From Rhyacichthys aspro (taxonomy: Eukaryota > Chordata > Actinopteri > Gobiiformes > Rhyacichthyidae), in NCBI GenBank assembly GCA_036850595.1, contig CM072148.1:22562731-22626730 (forward strand): DNA of 64,000 nt, in the 5' to 3' direction. The notes under the pieces are model-generated. The model saw only the letters and a list, made by a program, of their open reading frames with translations. It was not told where the DNA came from and searched no databases. Positions 41,581-55,600 of this stretch are shown here, piece by piece. Numbering within the stretch: position 1 is the stretch's first letter; each line of letters begins with the position of its first letter. A program made the position numbers and the translations under genes.

Positions 41581-41825
41581 TTTTACAGTCTATTAAAAAG
41601 TTGAAAAAAACCTGAGATCTTAAAATTCATGCCAAAATACACACCGGAGGCAAAATGTATGTTTTACAGTCTATTAAAAAGTTGAAAAAAACCTGAGATC
41701 TTAAAATTCATCCCAAAATACACACCTGAGGCAAAATGTATGTTTTACAGTCTTTTAAAAAGTTGAAAAAAACCTGAGATCTTAAAATTCATCCCAAAAT
41801 ACACACCGGAGGCAAAATGTATGCC
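41581..41825. repeat. Three tandem copies of an ~81-bp unit
   Basis: The unit runs ttttacagtctattaaaaag … gaaaaaaacctgagatctta … caaaatacacaccggaggca. The three copies are nearly identical and lie next to the right terminal repeat of the piggyBac-like element. Confidence 0.93.
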
Positions 41826-41902
41826 ATTAGTATAAACACAGCCAAAGTCATCCACAAAAAAAGGCGTGAAACATCAAAAAATGCTCTAGGGGTGTGGGAG
41901 GG

Positions 41903-42600
41903 TTAAACCAGCTGAGAGCTAATCCTCTGATGCCAATGTCAGACTCTAACCTCTGTAACAGGAGACTGTGGTCTGCACTGAGATCTAAAAGGACTAGGAC
42001 AGAGACCAGTCCATTATCTGAGGCTAAAAACAATAACGTCGAATGATACCTAGTTTGCTTATAAATTAAAAGACTGAGTGACTCCTCGGAGACTACTGAT
42101 CTGTTGTGTTGGCACTGGGGCTGTAGGGGGCGCTCTCAGGATTAACTGGAGAAATACTGGCTAATATTGGCTGAATTACATTTTTAAACTAAGAAACAGT
42201 TTTATCAGATAATATTCTTCTAAACTGGGGTCTGTCCGGAGGAAGAGTGTAGTCCTAGAAACATACAGGATAAAAAATCAGACAATTCATTTAGAAACTC
42301 AGAATAAGCGCAGAGAGGACGGTAAATAATAATAAATGTTAGCAAAATGTTTTTGTTTTCCCAACTGGTATAAGTGATTGACAGTATTAGGCTTTCAAAA
42401 GAGCAAAGGACTGTTTCGGTCTGGAGTGTAATAAACTGGAGTGTGAGATTCCTCCCACTCCTCCACCTCGGCCTGTGCTTCGAGGTGTGTGATTGTTTAC
42501 ATGGCTGGATGGGGTTGATTCATTTATCCTCACAAATTCAGCCTGTTGAAGCCATGTTTCTATTAACGACATTAAATCTGGTTTATGATCACTTATTAAA
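41903..42600 (-). mobile_element. LINE, endonuclease/RT 5' portion
   Basis: Minus-strand frames read LIETWLQQAEFVRINESTP and RGGGVG (end of the endonuclease region, 42400-42560), then SVLVLLDLSADHSLLLQRLE and IGIRGLALSWF (RT fingers/palm, 41905-42010). This piece is continuous in order and strand with the 3' portion below 39257. It is frameshifted and inactive. Confidence 0.82.
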
Positions 42601-43160
42601 TTGTTAAATAATAATAATTGTTAAAATGTTATTTATTGATATAACATTTCTGCTGGGGCCTGTGTTTGAGTTATAGTGACGTCTGCGCACTCAGGGGACA
42701 GACACAGTCTGAGTAGAGAGAACCTGTCTGAAACGTGAACAGGGTGATGACTCGGTTCCGTAAGCTTGTATTTAGCGCTATCCCTCTCTCGAGCCGTCAC
42801 TATCTTATCCTGTTGTCCCGGCTGCTCAGGACCTGCTGGGGACTGTATGACCTGCTGCTTCCCCTGCCTCCAGAGCTACAAACAAACTGCACCTATTACA
42901 CGTCTCCCTATCGTTAAAGAAGGCAAATGGCACACTGAGCAAGACAGCAAAGAAGGAGAAGAAGCGGAGGGAGAAGACATTGAGAACTCTTAGCCGCTTC
43001 AACAGACTAAGCTAACAATAGTGTTTGTCAGGTGATTAATACGTTTCTTCAAATAGTTGATAGATCAAGCGCACCAAAAGATGCTCGATACTGCGTAAAT
43101 ATGCAAACGATTAAATCAGACTTGCTTTAAATTAAATTAGGAATCACCTAAGAGCAGCAA

Positions 43161-43660
43161 CAGCGCTGCGGTAAAACCATCCCCCTTTCACGAAACGCCA
43201 GTCAAGCCAGCCCCGTCTTCATTTCGGACATAAATGCAGTTTTTATTTGAAATATCTTTTATATCTTTTATTCATAAAATCATTAATTTATTCAAACTAT
43301 ATTTTGTTAAGTTGTTTGTTTTTTTTACTTCCACCCCTCATACCTTGACACAAATTTTAAAAGAATAGTTGTTGCATTTCAAAATAATCAAATTTAGACA
43401 TTAATTTTCAGAGGACCTTTATTTTGAAATGCAACATTTCATTGTTCCGAAATTTCTTTTACTTTTCTTTATATATAGATATAGATAGATATAGATATGA
43501 AAATTTACGAAAACTGACTTCCTCAGTTCACAAGGACATAGCTATGAGCTTTTTCCATGCATTTACCGTAAAGCGTCTAATAAGGGGGCACTCCGAAATC
43601 ATGACGGGGCTGGCTTGACTGGTGTTTCGCGAAAGAGAGAGGGCTGTACCGCAGTGCAAC
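43161..43660. mobile_element. MITE-like element with ~60-bp terminal inverted repeats
   Basis: The left end (…ctttcacgaaacgccagt, then caagccagccccgtc) and the right end (gacggggctggcttg, then actggtgtttcgcgaaag) are inverted complements, continuing as ctgcggta near both tips. A second perfect inverted repeat lies inside: gttgcatttcaaaataa at about 43372 and ttattttgaaatgcaac at about 43417. No coding frame. Outer limits are approximate and no target duplication was settled. Confidence 0.7.
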
Positions 43661-43854
43661 ACAGTGTCAACACGTCACCCGATGTGACGTCACACTGAGC
43701 GTATTTTGAGGCGTAATGAGAGCCCCATGGTTACAATAGACCTCTGTCCTGCCCTAGTCACAAAAACAGGACTAGTCCAGGTCTAGAACCGGTGCGTATC
43801 TGGACTTTTGTCTATTTCTGAGTCTGTGTGATTTTTTTCCAATCTCATTTATTA

Positions 43855-44000
43855 ATTTAGTCCTTGGTTTAGACCTGGTTTCATCCTGATTTATGATGAC
43901 TGTAGGTGAGATCCTGGTTTAGCCTGTCTTTAGTGTTAGTTTAGCCTCAGTTTAGAGTTTAGTCTTGGTGTAGTCCGGATTTAGTCCTAGTTCACTTTTG
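43855..44000 (+). repeat. ggtttagtcctg minisatellite patch
   Basis: A short run of ccttggtttagacctgg-type units 5' of srd5a2, part of the window-wide family. Confidence 0.7.
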
Positions 44001-44334
44001 TTTTATCCTTTGCTTATTAACTCCTCTGTAGGTCAGTCTTTGAGTTGTCTTTTCTCTAAAACCTGTCTTCCTCTGACTCCAGTCACAATCCAGACGGTAC
44101 TTTTCCTCTTTCCTATAACTGTTTGGGTTTGAAACCTAATGTGATTTTTCTTTGCTCTCGGATGTTCTCTCTACTAAAGCACCTGACCTTTGTAAACACT
44201 TTCTCCTAACACTTATTGACATCACCACATGATGGATCAGGGCTGCATTTCTCTGTTAATTATTTTTTTTATAGCGTTTAATCTTTGTTACATATTCATG
44301 AAACATTACATTAGACTGGTGCACCTCTGCTGTC

Positions 44335-45116
44335 TCTAAACCCAGACCTGTCTCTAAACCCAGACCTGTCTCTAAACCCAGACCTGTCTAAACCCAGACC
44401 TGTCTCTAAACCCAGACCTGTCTAAACCCAGATCTGTCTCTAAACCCAGACCTGTCTCTAAACCCAGACCTGTCTAAACCCAGACCTGTCTCTAAACCCA
44501 GACCTGTCTAAACCCAGATCTGTCTCTAAACCCAGACCTGTCTCTAAACCCAGACCTGTCTAAACCCAGACCTGTCTCTAAACCCAGACCTGTCTCTAAA
44601 CCCAGACCTGTCTCTAAACCCAGACCTGTCTCTAAACCCAGACCTGTCTCTAAACCCAGACCTGTCTCTAACCCAGACCTGTCTCTAACCCAGACCTGTC
44701 TAAACCCAGACCTGTCTCTAAACCCAGACCTGTCTAAACCCAGACCTGTCTCTAAACCCAGACCTGTCTAAACCCAGACCTGTCTCTAAACCCAGACCTG
44801 TCTAAACCCAGACCTGTCTCTAAACCCAGACTTGTCTCTAACCCAGATCTGTCTCTAACCCAGACCTGTCTAAACCCAGACCTGTCTCTAAACCCAGACC
44901 TGTCTCTAAACCCAGACTTGTCTCTAACCCAGATCTGTCTCTAACCCAGACCTGTCTAAACCCAGACCTGTCTCTAAACCCAGACCTGTCTCTAACCCAG
45001 ATCTGTCTCTAACCCAGATCTGTCTCTAAACCCAGACCTGTCTCTAAACCCAGACCTGTCTAAACCCAGACCTGTCTCTAAACCCAGACCTGTCTAAACC
45101 CAGACCTGTCTCTAAG
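44335..45116 (+). repeat. 16/18-bp minisatellite upstream of srd5a2
   Basis: About 45 copies of ctctaaacccagacctgt (18 bp) alternate with a 16-bp form lacking one ct, plus ctctaacccag and agatctgt variants. Copies are very similar. The array ends 92 bp before the srd5a2 ATG and 28 bp before a GC box. Confidence 0.97.
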
Positions 45117-45143
45117 ACCCAGATTTTCTTCCTGTCCCTGTGG

Positions 45144-45164
45144 CCCCGCCTCCTCTGTATTTAA
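45144..45164 (+). promoter_or_regulatory. Putative srd5a2 core promoter
   Basis: A GC-box-like ccccgcctcc (45144-45153) is followed by a TATA-like gtatttaa (45157-45164), 44 bp before the start codon. Both lie in the short unique stretch between the minisatellite and the coding sequence. The start site would leave a very short 5' UTR, so placement is tentative. Confidence 0.45.
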
Positions 45165-45207
45165 CACCTTGTCCTCTTGCTCAGTCGTCAGTAGTCGGTC
45201 TTTGGGG

Positions 45208-47788
45208 ATGGAGTGCGTGCGCGCCGCCGTTCTGCCTCTGTGCGCGCTCCTGCTGCTCGGGGGCCCGAGCTTCCTGCTGCGTCAGTGGTGCTCTGGGGCC
45301 GCGCACTACGGCCGCTACAAGAAGTTGGACGAGAGTACCCTGTCAGCGCCGTGCGCGTGGTTTCTGCAAGAGCTGCCTTCCTTCCTCGTGCCCGTGCTAA
45401 TGACGCTCACCTCGCACGGGAACGCGCACGGCAGGACGCTGCTGTTGTTAACGTTCACGCTGCACTACTTCCACAGGTATCTTCTGTAATCCTGCCCTGA
45501 TGGTCCTGTTTAAACCTGATATGGTCCTGTTTAGTCCTGGTTTAGATCTGGTCCTGGTTTAGACCTGGTTCTGGGTTAGACCTGGTCCTGGTTTAGATCT
45601 TGTCCTGGCTTAGACCTGGTCCTGGCTTATACTTGGTCCTGGTTAAGACCTTGTCTTGGTTTAGACCTGGTTTTAAACTTCAAAGGTTTGGTCTTGGTGT
45701 AGTTTTGGTTGAAACCTGTTTAGTGCTAAATTAGCCATAGATTAGATTTTATTTTACACCTGTTTAGTTCTGGTTTATATTGTATTCTTTTTCTAATCTT
45801 ATTGTCAGTCTTTTATACTTCATTTTTATTTTTTCTGAAGAACCTTCATCTTCTCCTTCCTGAACCGAGGCCAGCCCTTTCCCGTCAAAATTGTCATCTT
45901 TTCATTCATTTTCTGCTCCATTAACGGTTTCCTCCAGAGCCACTCACTGCTGCACTGCTCAGACTTGGACCAGGACTCAGCTTTCAGCGCTCGAGTCGCT
46001 GCAGGTAACACCAGAAAACCACACACTAGAACAGAATGGGTCTTTTATTCTTTAATATTATATGTGTTGCTATGAACACAGATGCCGCTGATTGGCCGGT
46101 TTCTAACCAATCAGAAGACTGTAAAGTGTGTGTTCTGATGCAGGGCTGTGTCTGTTTGTGATTGGAATGATCATCAACATTCACAGTGACCACATCCTGA
46201 GAAACCTGAGGAAACCAGGAGAGCACAGCTACAAGATCCCCAGAGGTACAGCACCTAACCCACTGAGCCAGCACACGTTGCAATCCAAGAAAATGATGTG
46301 TGTTGTTGTTCATGATGTTGTATTTACCTCAGACTAAGACCTGCCTCGGGTCACTTCTGATCTCTGACTTCTAACTTCTTACATCCCATGTTGTTTATTG
46401 TCTGGTTTAGGGGGCTTGTTTGAGCTGGTGTCTGGAGCCAACTATTTTGGGGAGATCGTGGAGTGGTTGGGTTTTGCTGTAGCGGCCTGGACTCTTCCTG
46501 CCTTTTCCTTCGCAATGTTCACGGCCTGCAGCATCGGCCCTCGGGCTTTGGAGCACCACAGGTAAAAGCTCAATGTAAATACAAGGAAACTATGGTAGCT
46601 ATAGAGAGTCATGAAGCCCTTTCAAATGTCAAATGATTTTATTCTGGAAGGACACAATCCACTCTATGGGGCCATTTACACAAGAACGCTGATCAGGAAT
46701 ACGCAGCAGTCATTGCCGATTTGCATTAACACAACAGGTTAAAAAGGTTATGAGTCACGTTCACGTGGAGCCACCCAAAATGCCCAAAACAATGCAGTAC
46801 ATATGCCAGACCAGTAGGGGATGGGTTTTCTTTTGCTAATTCTGCTACCTCCTATTCTGTAGAGTCATTGGTTGCGCATGCTTGTTGTGCCTATGACGTC
46901 TTCATTTTCAGAGAGGACATGGGCTTTACAGTTTACTTGAGAGCAGAACAGTAGCCGTAATGAAACGAAAACACCTTCTCAAAAGTTTGTGTTTTTCATG
47001 GTGTGAAAACACTGCTGTTGTGTATACAAGAGGCCTATCCACAACAGAATCATTGGGGTTTCGCAAAACAAGTTGTCGTGTAAACTGTCCCTAAACTTTT
47101 AACAAAGTTAATACTGCAGGGCCCTAGAACATACCCAGGAGAACTTTGACATATAAATGATCTTAGGACACCCCCCAGAGGGTCCTTAGAGTGGTCATGC
47201 TCATGACTGTACACAAGACTTTACAAATACTGCAGTCCATCAAAGAGTCTGAAAATGGGGAAAAAGATAATACGACAAAAAAATCTTCAAATACACATAG
47301 TATTGATATTTGCAGATTAACCACCATCAGAGTGAAGGAGTCAACTCATTTGTTCACAGATATCCTCTAGACTTTTGGTGCAAGTGTGAATGTACAGATC
47401 AGCAGAAAGTCAGTAAAGCACAATTCACATGCAATTATATGCTTTGACAAAGATCTTGTCGTCTAATTCTTGTGTGAAGTCTAGATCATTTCCAGTAGAT
47501 GTGGGTGGGAGGCTTCCTGCATCTGTAACTTGACAAATTTTACAGTGTACTTCTTGTACACATTGCACTTTGGTCATTGTATTTGTTGAACAGATTGCAT
47601 TCTACCTCTTGGCCAGGTCATCATTGTAAATGAGAATTTGTTCTCAATTGACTAACCTGGTTAGTTAAAGGCTAAATTAAATAAATAAATAAAAATGTCA
47701 GTGAATCTTTCTGTGTTTCAGATTTTACCTGGAGAAGTTCAAGGACTATCCTCGCAGCAGGAAAGCTGTCATTCCCTTTCTTTTGTGA
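45208..47788 (+). CDS. srd5a2: Steroid 5-alpha-reductase type 2
   Basis: ER-membrane enzyme that reduces the delta-4 double bond of testosterone and related 3-oxo steroids with NADPH. Exons: 45208-45476, 45841-46004, 46144-46245, 46411-46561, 47722-47788. Phases join to 250 aa (human type 2 is 254). Family landmarks: AWFLQELPSF with the active-site glutamate at residue 55, HYFHR with the tyrosine at 87 (human E57/Y91), FLNRGQPFP, NADPH-site GMIINIHSDHILRNLRKPGE, GGLFELVSGANYFGEIVEW, and C-terminal FYLEKFKDYPRSRKAVIPF. AWFLQELPSF, LNRGxPxP and SRKAxIPF favour type 2 over type 1; teleost a/b paralogue not decided. The ATG in ggggATGGAG precedes a hydrophobic first helix. An upstream in-frame extension uses no ATG. 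Exon 1 is strikingly GC-rich compared with the surroundings. Confidence 0.95.
45490..45770 (+). repeat. ggtttagacctggtcct minisatellite in srd5a2 intron 1
   Basis: Intron 1 is filled with tggtcctggtttagacc-type units from right after the donor to about 70 bp before the exon-2 acceptor. Confidence 0.82.
47560..47700 (+). mobile_element. LINE/SINE 3' tail in srd5a2 intron 4
   Basis: The string ttggccaggtcatcattgta … aatgagaatttgttctcaat … cctggttagttaaaggctaa followed by (aaat)n matches a very common fish retroelement tail, recalled rather than searched. The 5' limit is unclear. Confidence 0.6.
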
Positions 47789-49875
47789 TGACAGCGAGAC
47801 AGACATTCTTTAGAGAAATAACCTGTATTCACTGCTTTTATTTAATTTAACAGATTTTACTTGATTTACTTGTTATTTTTAGTCAGGTTTTTAATCGACC
47901 TTGAATAATGTCTTTGATTGAATTTAACTAACACCACATTAGTCTAGAATGTATGACATTAGAATGGTATTTTAATTACACTGGAAAATGTTTCAGATGT
48001 ATTTGTGGAAGGTGTCTTAGGTGTCAGTTGAACTGTAACAGGTTTTCAACCATTCAAGATGATTTTATTTAGGCTTTTGATGTGTTTTATCAGTTTTTAA
48101 AGGATAATAATTGAATATCCATTGGTTTTGGACACAGTCCAAGTTTACCACTGGATGTATGAATTTGTTCATGCACCATCAATGGGCAGGCTGTACTCAA
48201 ACTACTAATTCACTAGAGCCACTGAAATGCACAGACTTTCGAGGGAAGCCCTCAAGCAATTGCATCTTGCAAACAGTGCTTCAGATGTGAATACTGTCAT
48301 CTCTGTGAGCGTCAGGAGACTGCTGAATGTGTGGATATAAGATTTATGTGGTTTGGATGAAAATCTGTTAATCACAGAGCTGTGAACGTTACATTTTATA
48401 GACTCTCTACATTTTAATACATAATTTATGTGTATGAGTGAAATTATTGAGAGTGAAAAGGGAAAAAAAATGATGAGGCCACTCTGAATGACTCTCCCTA
48501 GCAACCATAGGAACCCATTATAAAGTCGAAAAAAATCTGTGATTATGAAATGAATCTACACAGAACAATGGCAGGATATTTGCTGTGTAGAGTTTGAAAT
48601 GAGCAGCTTAAATGCACCTTAAATAAACGAGGTAAAACTTTCTTTGTTGAAAAGGTTAATATTTGCAGGGACAGGTTACACCAGTTACACCGTTTTGAAC
48701 AGCGTCTCCCCTGAGTCCAAAGGAGTTTCTGTTTCTTCACTTTGACAGTCTTGAAACAGAGATGAACAAACAGGAACTGTGTCAGGTGACTTCCTTTGGT
48801 CTCAGGTTTGGTTTGAGAAGGCAGTGTTCTCATAGTCATTATATCTGCTGATAAAAAATAGTTCCACACTAGTTTATGCATTTATGATATATGTATGATG
48901 TATAATTAGGATATAACTTTATAACTTTAAAATTTAGGATATAGCAGTAGAAGCTGTGGGGGTGGACTAAAGACACAATCCTCTGTCTAAAAGCAAGTTG
49001 CCAAATCATGATGCATATGAAGTTCTGAAGTCTGAATGACAGGCAACTGATTTTAATTTAAGTTTATGAGGTCTATATTACTATTATATTACTATTTTTC
49101 ACCAAACACCAAACAGAAAAACAAAACTCTTAGTTCGACAAAAAGAAATGCAAACAGATACCACAACAATAAAACCACAAATTAACTTCATTTAGGAAGT
49201 TTTCAGTGCATGTAACTTTTTTGGCCTGGAGAGCTATAACAATGTGATGTGGAGAAAGACCAGGTAAAGTTCACAAGGTTAAAGTTTGCAGAAAGAGTCT
49301 TAATGTAACACTATGCAACTTTACTGTGTAGGAATCTAACCTAAGAAATCGATCATAAAGTAGTATGAATAAAAAGTAATAATATACATGGTGTCATTGT
49401 CTCATTATGGCCCTCAGTTCTTCATAGTGTGATCCAAAACGGACAGTTCTGAAATGGCTTAAGTTGTTGAAACTCAATTCATAACTGAATACTTGAGTAG
49501 TATTGAGTAGTATTTAATACATACATAATAATGTTGTTGACTCCTTTTGTCATCAGCTGTGCCCATCCTTCTATGAGGGATGTACAGTAGATCTCTCAAG
49601 TGCCACTCTCTGTCCCCGTTGTCCTCTGGGGGGCACTACAGTTCACTTAAACATGGGCCAAATGACTCAAACTTTATTCCTATTGTAAAGACTGGGGCTG
49701 TGCAATTGTGTTAAACCAGTGCACCGTATTCTACAGTGTGTGGACATTGTACATCAGTGTGGACTGTTTTTGTCTGTGTTAAATCTTGTAATGTGTCTGT
49801 TTTGTTTTTTTAATGCACCTGTTTATGCAACTCTGTGTAAGTTAATGTAATAAAAACAGTTTCTTTCACAAAGCA
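47789..49875 (+). other. srd5a2: Probable srd5a2 3' UTR
   Basis: No other gene is seen between the stop codon and a good polyadenylation signal, AATAAA at 49849-49854, followed by T-rich sequence. A ~2.1-kb 3' UTR is inferred. Earlier signals could be used. Confidence 0.5.
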
Positions 49876-49967
49876 GTAACTCTTCTTTACCAAACAATGA
49901 AAAAGTCATGAACAACGCTTTATTTGCTATGGACTAATGCATTTTGCACTCACGTCTATATTTATTA

Positions 49968-51085
<1,118 letters not shown>

Positions 51086-51545
51086 TGCAACGTCTTAATC
51101 TTAATGTCTTCTGTGTAGAGGAGGTCTATTTTTTATGTGTGTATTGGGGCAAATCTCAAATTTTGTTTGCAACAGAGTGACAATAAAGCCATTCTAGTAC
51201 TTTACTTCTACTTAATATTTCAGAGTAACAGTTTTACTTTACTTGAATGCAGGTTTGCACTCTACCCACCACTGACACAAGTTTACTGTCAAATATAAGA
51301 GCCTTCTTTTACCCACTGCCTCTATCATGTAGTGAACATGGTCATGACATAATATATTCTTTCCTTGTCTTTCTCTGCTCAATGTCATCACAAAACAACA
51401 GCAGCACCAGTGGACATTAGTCTCAGAGTGGACGTAAAGCAGTTTAGGTTGGATGGCTTTCATTTTTACCCTTCTCTGTTGCCATAGACCAGCTCTAAAA
51501 TCATTTACACACTAGAACATAGCTGTATTTTAAGTATTTATTAGA

Positions 51546-51593
<48 letters not shown>

Positions 51594-52627
51594 TCGATAG
51601 AAGCAATTTAAAATAGTAGTAAATGTATATCTGTATATTTAATGGAGTGAAATAATAAAGAGACGTCAAGGAAGTCGTCACTCAATTTTAATTAGCATCA
51701 AAAGCCCACAGCAGCCAGTAGTTCAGATACAACGTCAACCAATCACACAGCAGGATTTATTTTACAAACATTTACACGAATCCTGAGTTTTCTTTTGTTT
51801 GTTTGTTTTTTCATTTTGTTTTCTCACTTACTCAGTGCAGATATTTCAAGACGAAACAGAAGTCAGTCGTCCAATATGAACACTGAGGCAAGTCTTCATG
51901 TACACACTGTTAAAAAAAGATTGTTCTTGTGGTTGGATAAAAACTTCAAATGCACAAGAAACATGTCTCATTTCTAGTTTTTGACCCCTCCCTGCCTCTT
52001 TTACCAAGATTTAACAAAACCACAAACAGACTGGACTTTTGTCCAACCAGTGCCATCTACCAGATAGTCCTGGTTTAAACCTGTGTATACAGTATATACC
52101 ATGCTATGTGTATTTGAACATATAGCTAAAATATGAAATATTGTGGAGAAAATAGAGCCCCTGCAGTGTTTGATTCAGACAAGACTCAGACCTATAAAAA
52201 GTGGTCTAAGACTGGTTTCAAGACCAATTCTAAGTACTACAGCACTATTATTAAAAGCCTCGTTTCCACTGAAGCAGGGTCAGATCAGTTTCCACCAGTT
52301 CTTGGTGTTAGTTGAATTAAAAAGGTGAAATAAACCCACTCCATTCTCTGTCTCAACTGCATTAAACAGGAGCAGAACTTGTGACGTGAAAGAGTGAGTC
52401 CTTAAAATGTAGAAAACTGCTGCAGCCTCTGAATTTAAAGTTCAGAAAGATTGGGGATAAAGCAGAAACAGACTCCATCTTCTACTGTTTACTGCAGCAG
52501 CTGAAACATCACTACACCAGGATTTATCACCTTGTTCGCTCCAGTGGAAACGAGTCTATAGATTCAAATGTCCAGCCAGCAGTTCAATTCAATAGACCAG
52601 TGATGGCTGAAAGTTAATACTGAAGTC
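51086..52627. other. Interval between convergent srd5a2 and slc8a1; slc8a1 3' UTR
   Basis: No coding exon seen. The minus-strand 3' UTR of slc8a1 must occupy part of it. A candidate AATAAA signal (plus tttatt at about 51757) would give a 3' UTR of about 0.9 kb. Confidence 0.4.
51541..51600. repeat. (GATA)n(GACA)n microsatellite
   Basis: Five to six TAGA units followed by seven CAGA/GACA units, between srd5a2 and slc8a1. Confidence 0.95.
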
Positions 52628-55600
52628 TCAAAAGCCCTTGATGTGACAGTAGGCCTCGAGCGACGAAAAGACGATGTACATGAGCCAAAGGCTGAAGAAC
52701 AGGGTAGTGGTCAGGATTTTGGGGACCCTGGGCCCGCCCAGCTCGCCCCCGATGGAGGGTCGGCGCCGGTAGATGAGGACAGCGATGCAGATAAAGGCAA
52801 AAATGGTGAAGAGGGTAACGGAAAAAGCCAGAGTCCCGGGGTCCACCCTGAACTCTCGGCCCTTCGAGCGGTGGTAGATGGCAGCGATGGACCAGGCCAC
52901 GCCAATTCCCAGGAACACATTAACGGCGTTGCTCCCGGTTACGTTTCCAATGGAAGCGTCGGCGTACTGGTCCTGGATGGCTGCCACTTTACTGGCAAAT
53001 GTGTCTGTGGAGAGAGACATATATGTTATTACTTTTTTTATTATTGTTTATTTAACACACACGCACATATATATTAATACAAAACAAAACACTAAACAAA
53101 ATATGTGTATGGAGTGAACAGAACCCAATATAGGCTTATATATAAACTCCCAAACAAAAATTAAGAAATCACTCTTCAAACAAAACCATGTCCACATAAT
53201 CTTGGCAAAAAGGTCCTAAAGGTTCAAATCAAAAAGCTTTACTCTATACATTGACAATGTCATAGATGAGGCCATCAAACCAACATTTTATTCCACATGA
53301 TACCTGATGGAAAACTGCTCCCGTGATTTTATATAAAGGTGGATGTAAATTTGAAGCCTGACGAGTTTGATGACTGTGCAACTGTGAGTTGCTAAAAAGA
53401 ATAAAGTTTTAAAGTAGAAGGCTAATATTTATCATATAAAGCGCTGAAAACAAAAATAAAAATCTGGAGTAGTCTGGACTAGTATTGATATCAAAAATAT
53501 TTAACACATGTAATTTAAAGAAAAGAGGTGCACTTGTTTGGAAAATGTTGCCAACCTAACAAACTGCTTCTGTAAAAGGAATAATTTGTTTAAATAGGAT
53601 AGGAGTACCTCCCAAAACAATATTACATTAAGATAAATAAGGATAACTACAGACTATAAAATAAATTAAAAAAAAATATGTTGAGTAGCATGAATTATGA
53701 ACAAAATGTTGAATTTTCCTCAGAATTCCAATCGATTTAGTAATCTTTTTGCAGACATATCCAATCTGTTCTCTCCAACAGAGTTTATCATCAATCCACA
53801 CACCTAAAACAAATTCCTAACAGATGGTAAAACAACAGTCTCTAGTGTTCAGCAAAGTTAAGCAATTTTCCTTCAACCCTGGAAGACCTGAAATGATGTG
53901 ATTAGACTTAGATGGATGTAATTAATCTACACGGGAAACTATCTGATCACAATTCAACTTCAAAAAACACTCACAAACAAAAATATATAAAAATAAAGAG
54001 AAAATAAAATAATAATCATAGGAACAATAAAATAAGTCAATAATATAACATTTCCATATATAAAAATAAGAAAATATGCACTATATGCTCCTGAGATCTG
54101 GGAAACAAAAAGTTTACTAATTTTGTTTTTTCTGATGTAAAGTCTGTTTTGAGAGCTAAAAAAACAAAAACTTACTTTTTTATGTAAAAATGTAGTGGAC
54201 AGTGGGAATCAAGAAGAAGGAAGAAATACCCAATATGTTTTTTTCATACTTTTTGCCACTGATAGCCCTATCTAAACCATCCTAATGGCATTTGATGAAA
54301 AAATTTACTTTTTGGAGACACAGGAACAAGTCAAACCTTTTCTTAGCTGCTTTGATTTGTGGAAAAATAAAGAAAGCATTGAGATTAACATAACAATAAT
54401 TAGGGACACCAAGCTAATAAAAATGGTGCTCATTTTGCAGCATCACTTAATTCCCATTCTGACCACTCGTGCAAAAAAGTCTGTGTCTTATGATTTGTCA
54501 AAAACCTGAATAGTCTTAAGAATAGGTAATAACCTTTTATTAAGCTTAATCTAAACACCTTAAACTCACTGTGCTCTCAATGCTGGTCAGTGCTTGTTTG
54601 TCTCACTGTAAAGAGGCCTCACATCACTGTAACTGACTGATCACTGTACAATACGCCACAGCCCCATTACCTGGCACAGAAGTCCCCAGAGCCACGAAGA
54701 CAACGGCTGTCACGGAGTCCTTTAACCCCACAGTGCAGCCGAAGTGCGAGGCCAGGTCCCCGATGACGGCGGTCAGTAGTCCGATCACACAGATGGAGAT
54801 GGTGAAGCAGGCCCAGCCATTCCAGTAATCTGTAGGCGGCACAAAGGCAAACAGCAGCTTCCAGAAAACTGTCAGGAAGTGCATGACGTAATCGAAACAG
54901 GAGGGCAACTTCTCCTCGCCGCCATCATCGTCATCGTCGTCATCACCTGAGGAAAGACAGTCGGGTTGCTTATTGGAGATGAAAAGTGGAATTTGGAGGT
55001 CAGAGTTCTGAGAAAAAGTCAGGCTTCTGAGAAAATAAGTCTAAATTACAAGAATAAAGTTGAAATTTTAAGATTAAAGTCAGAACTCTGAGAAAAAAAA
55101 GTAAAGAAAAAAAAAATCACAGTACCATTTTTACTGTCAGTCTTCTTCTTTAACACATAGACAGCTTTATGAACTATGTACCTGAGCTGACGGTGATGGC
55201 CTCCACAAATTGCTCTCTCCAGCTGTTGGTCCCAATCAGCAGAGCCAGGTTTGTCTTCTTTATCAGTTTGTCCACTGTGCTCTGAAAAAGCAAAAGGAAG
55301 TGGCATTATTTCATTGTCAAGGAAAAATAACAAGGACTAGACTTTTTTTTGACAATACAGTGCATTTAAAGTGTGTTCTGGTCTGACCTTGAACTCATAG
55401 GACTCCTCAATGACCACCTCCAGTCTGGTGTGTTCTCCCAGAGTGGGCCGTCCCATCTCTGCGATCCTACGCTCCTCCTCCTCCTTTTGAGAACAGCTGT
55501 CTCCCACTCCATTTTCTCCGAGAGAAAGTAAACAACAACAAAACCAATATTTGCACATTTTCTGGAGGAATCTGGACTCTCATCTTAAAGGCCAAGGCTG

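Noticed and set aside
44335..45116. Interstitial telomeric repeat (ctaaaccc resembles telomere units)
   Set aside because: The unit is 16-18 bp with a constant agacctgt part. It is not TTAGGG/CCCTAA, and plant-type TTTAGGG is not expected in fish.
45213..45500. 95-aa frame starting MRARRRSASVRAP
   Set aside because: It overlaps srd5a2 exon 1 in another frame. The GC-rich exon keeps several frames open, but only the 45208 frame has family residues.
52643..53077. 144-aa plus-strand frame
   Set aside because: Antisense shadow of the last slc8a1 coding exon.
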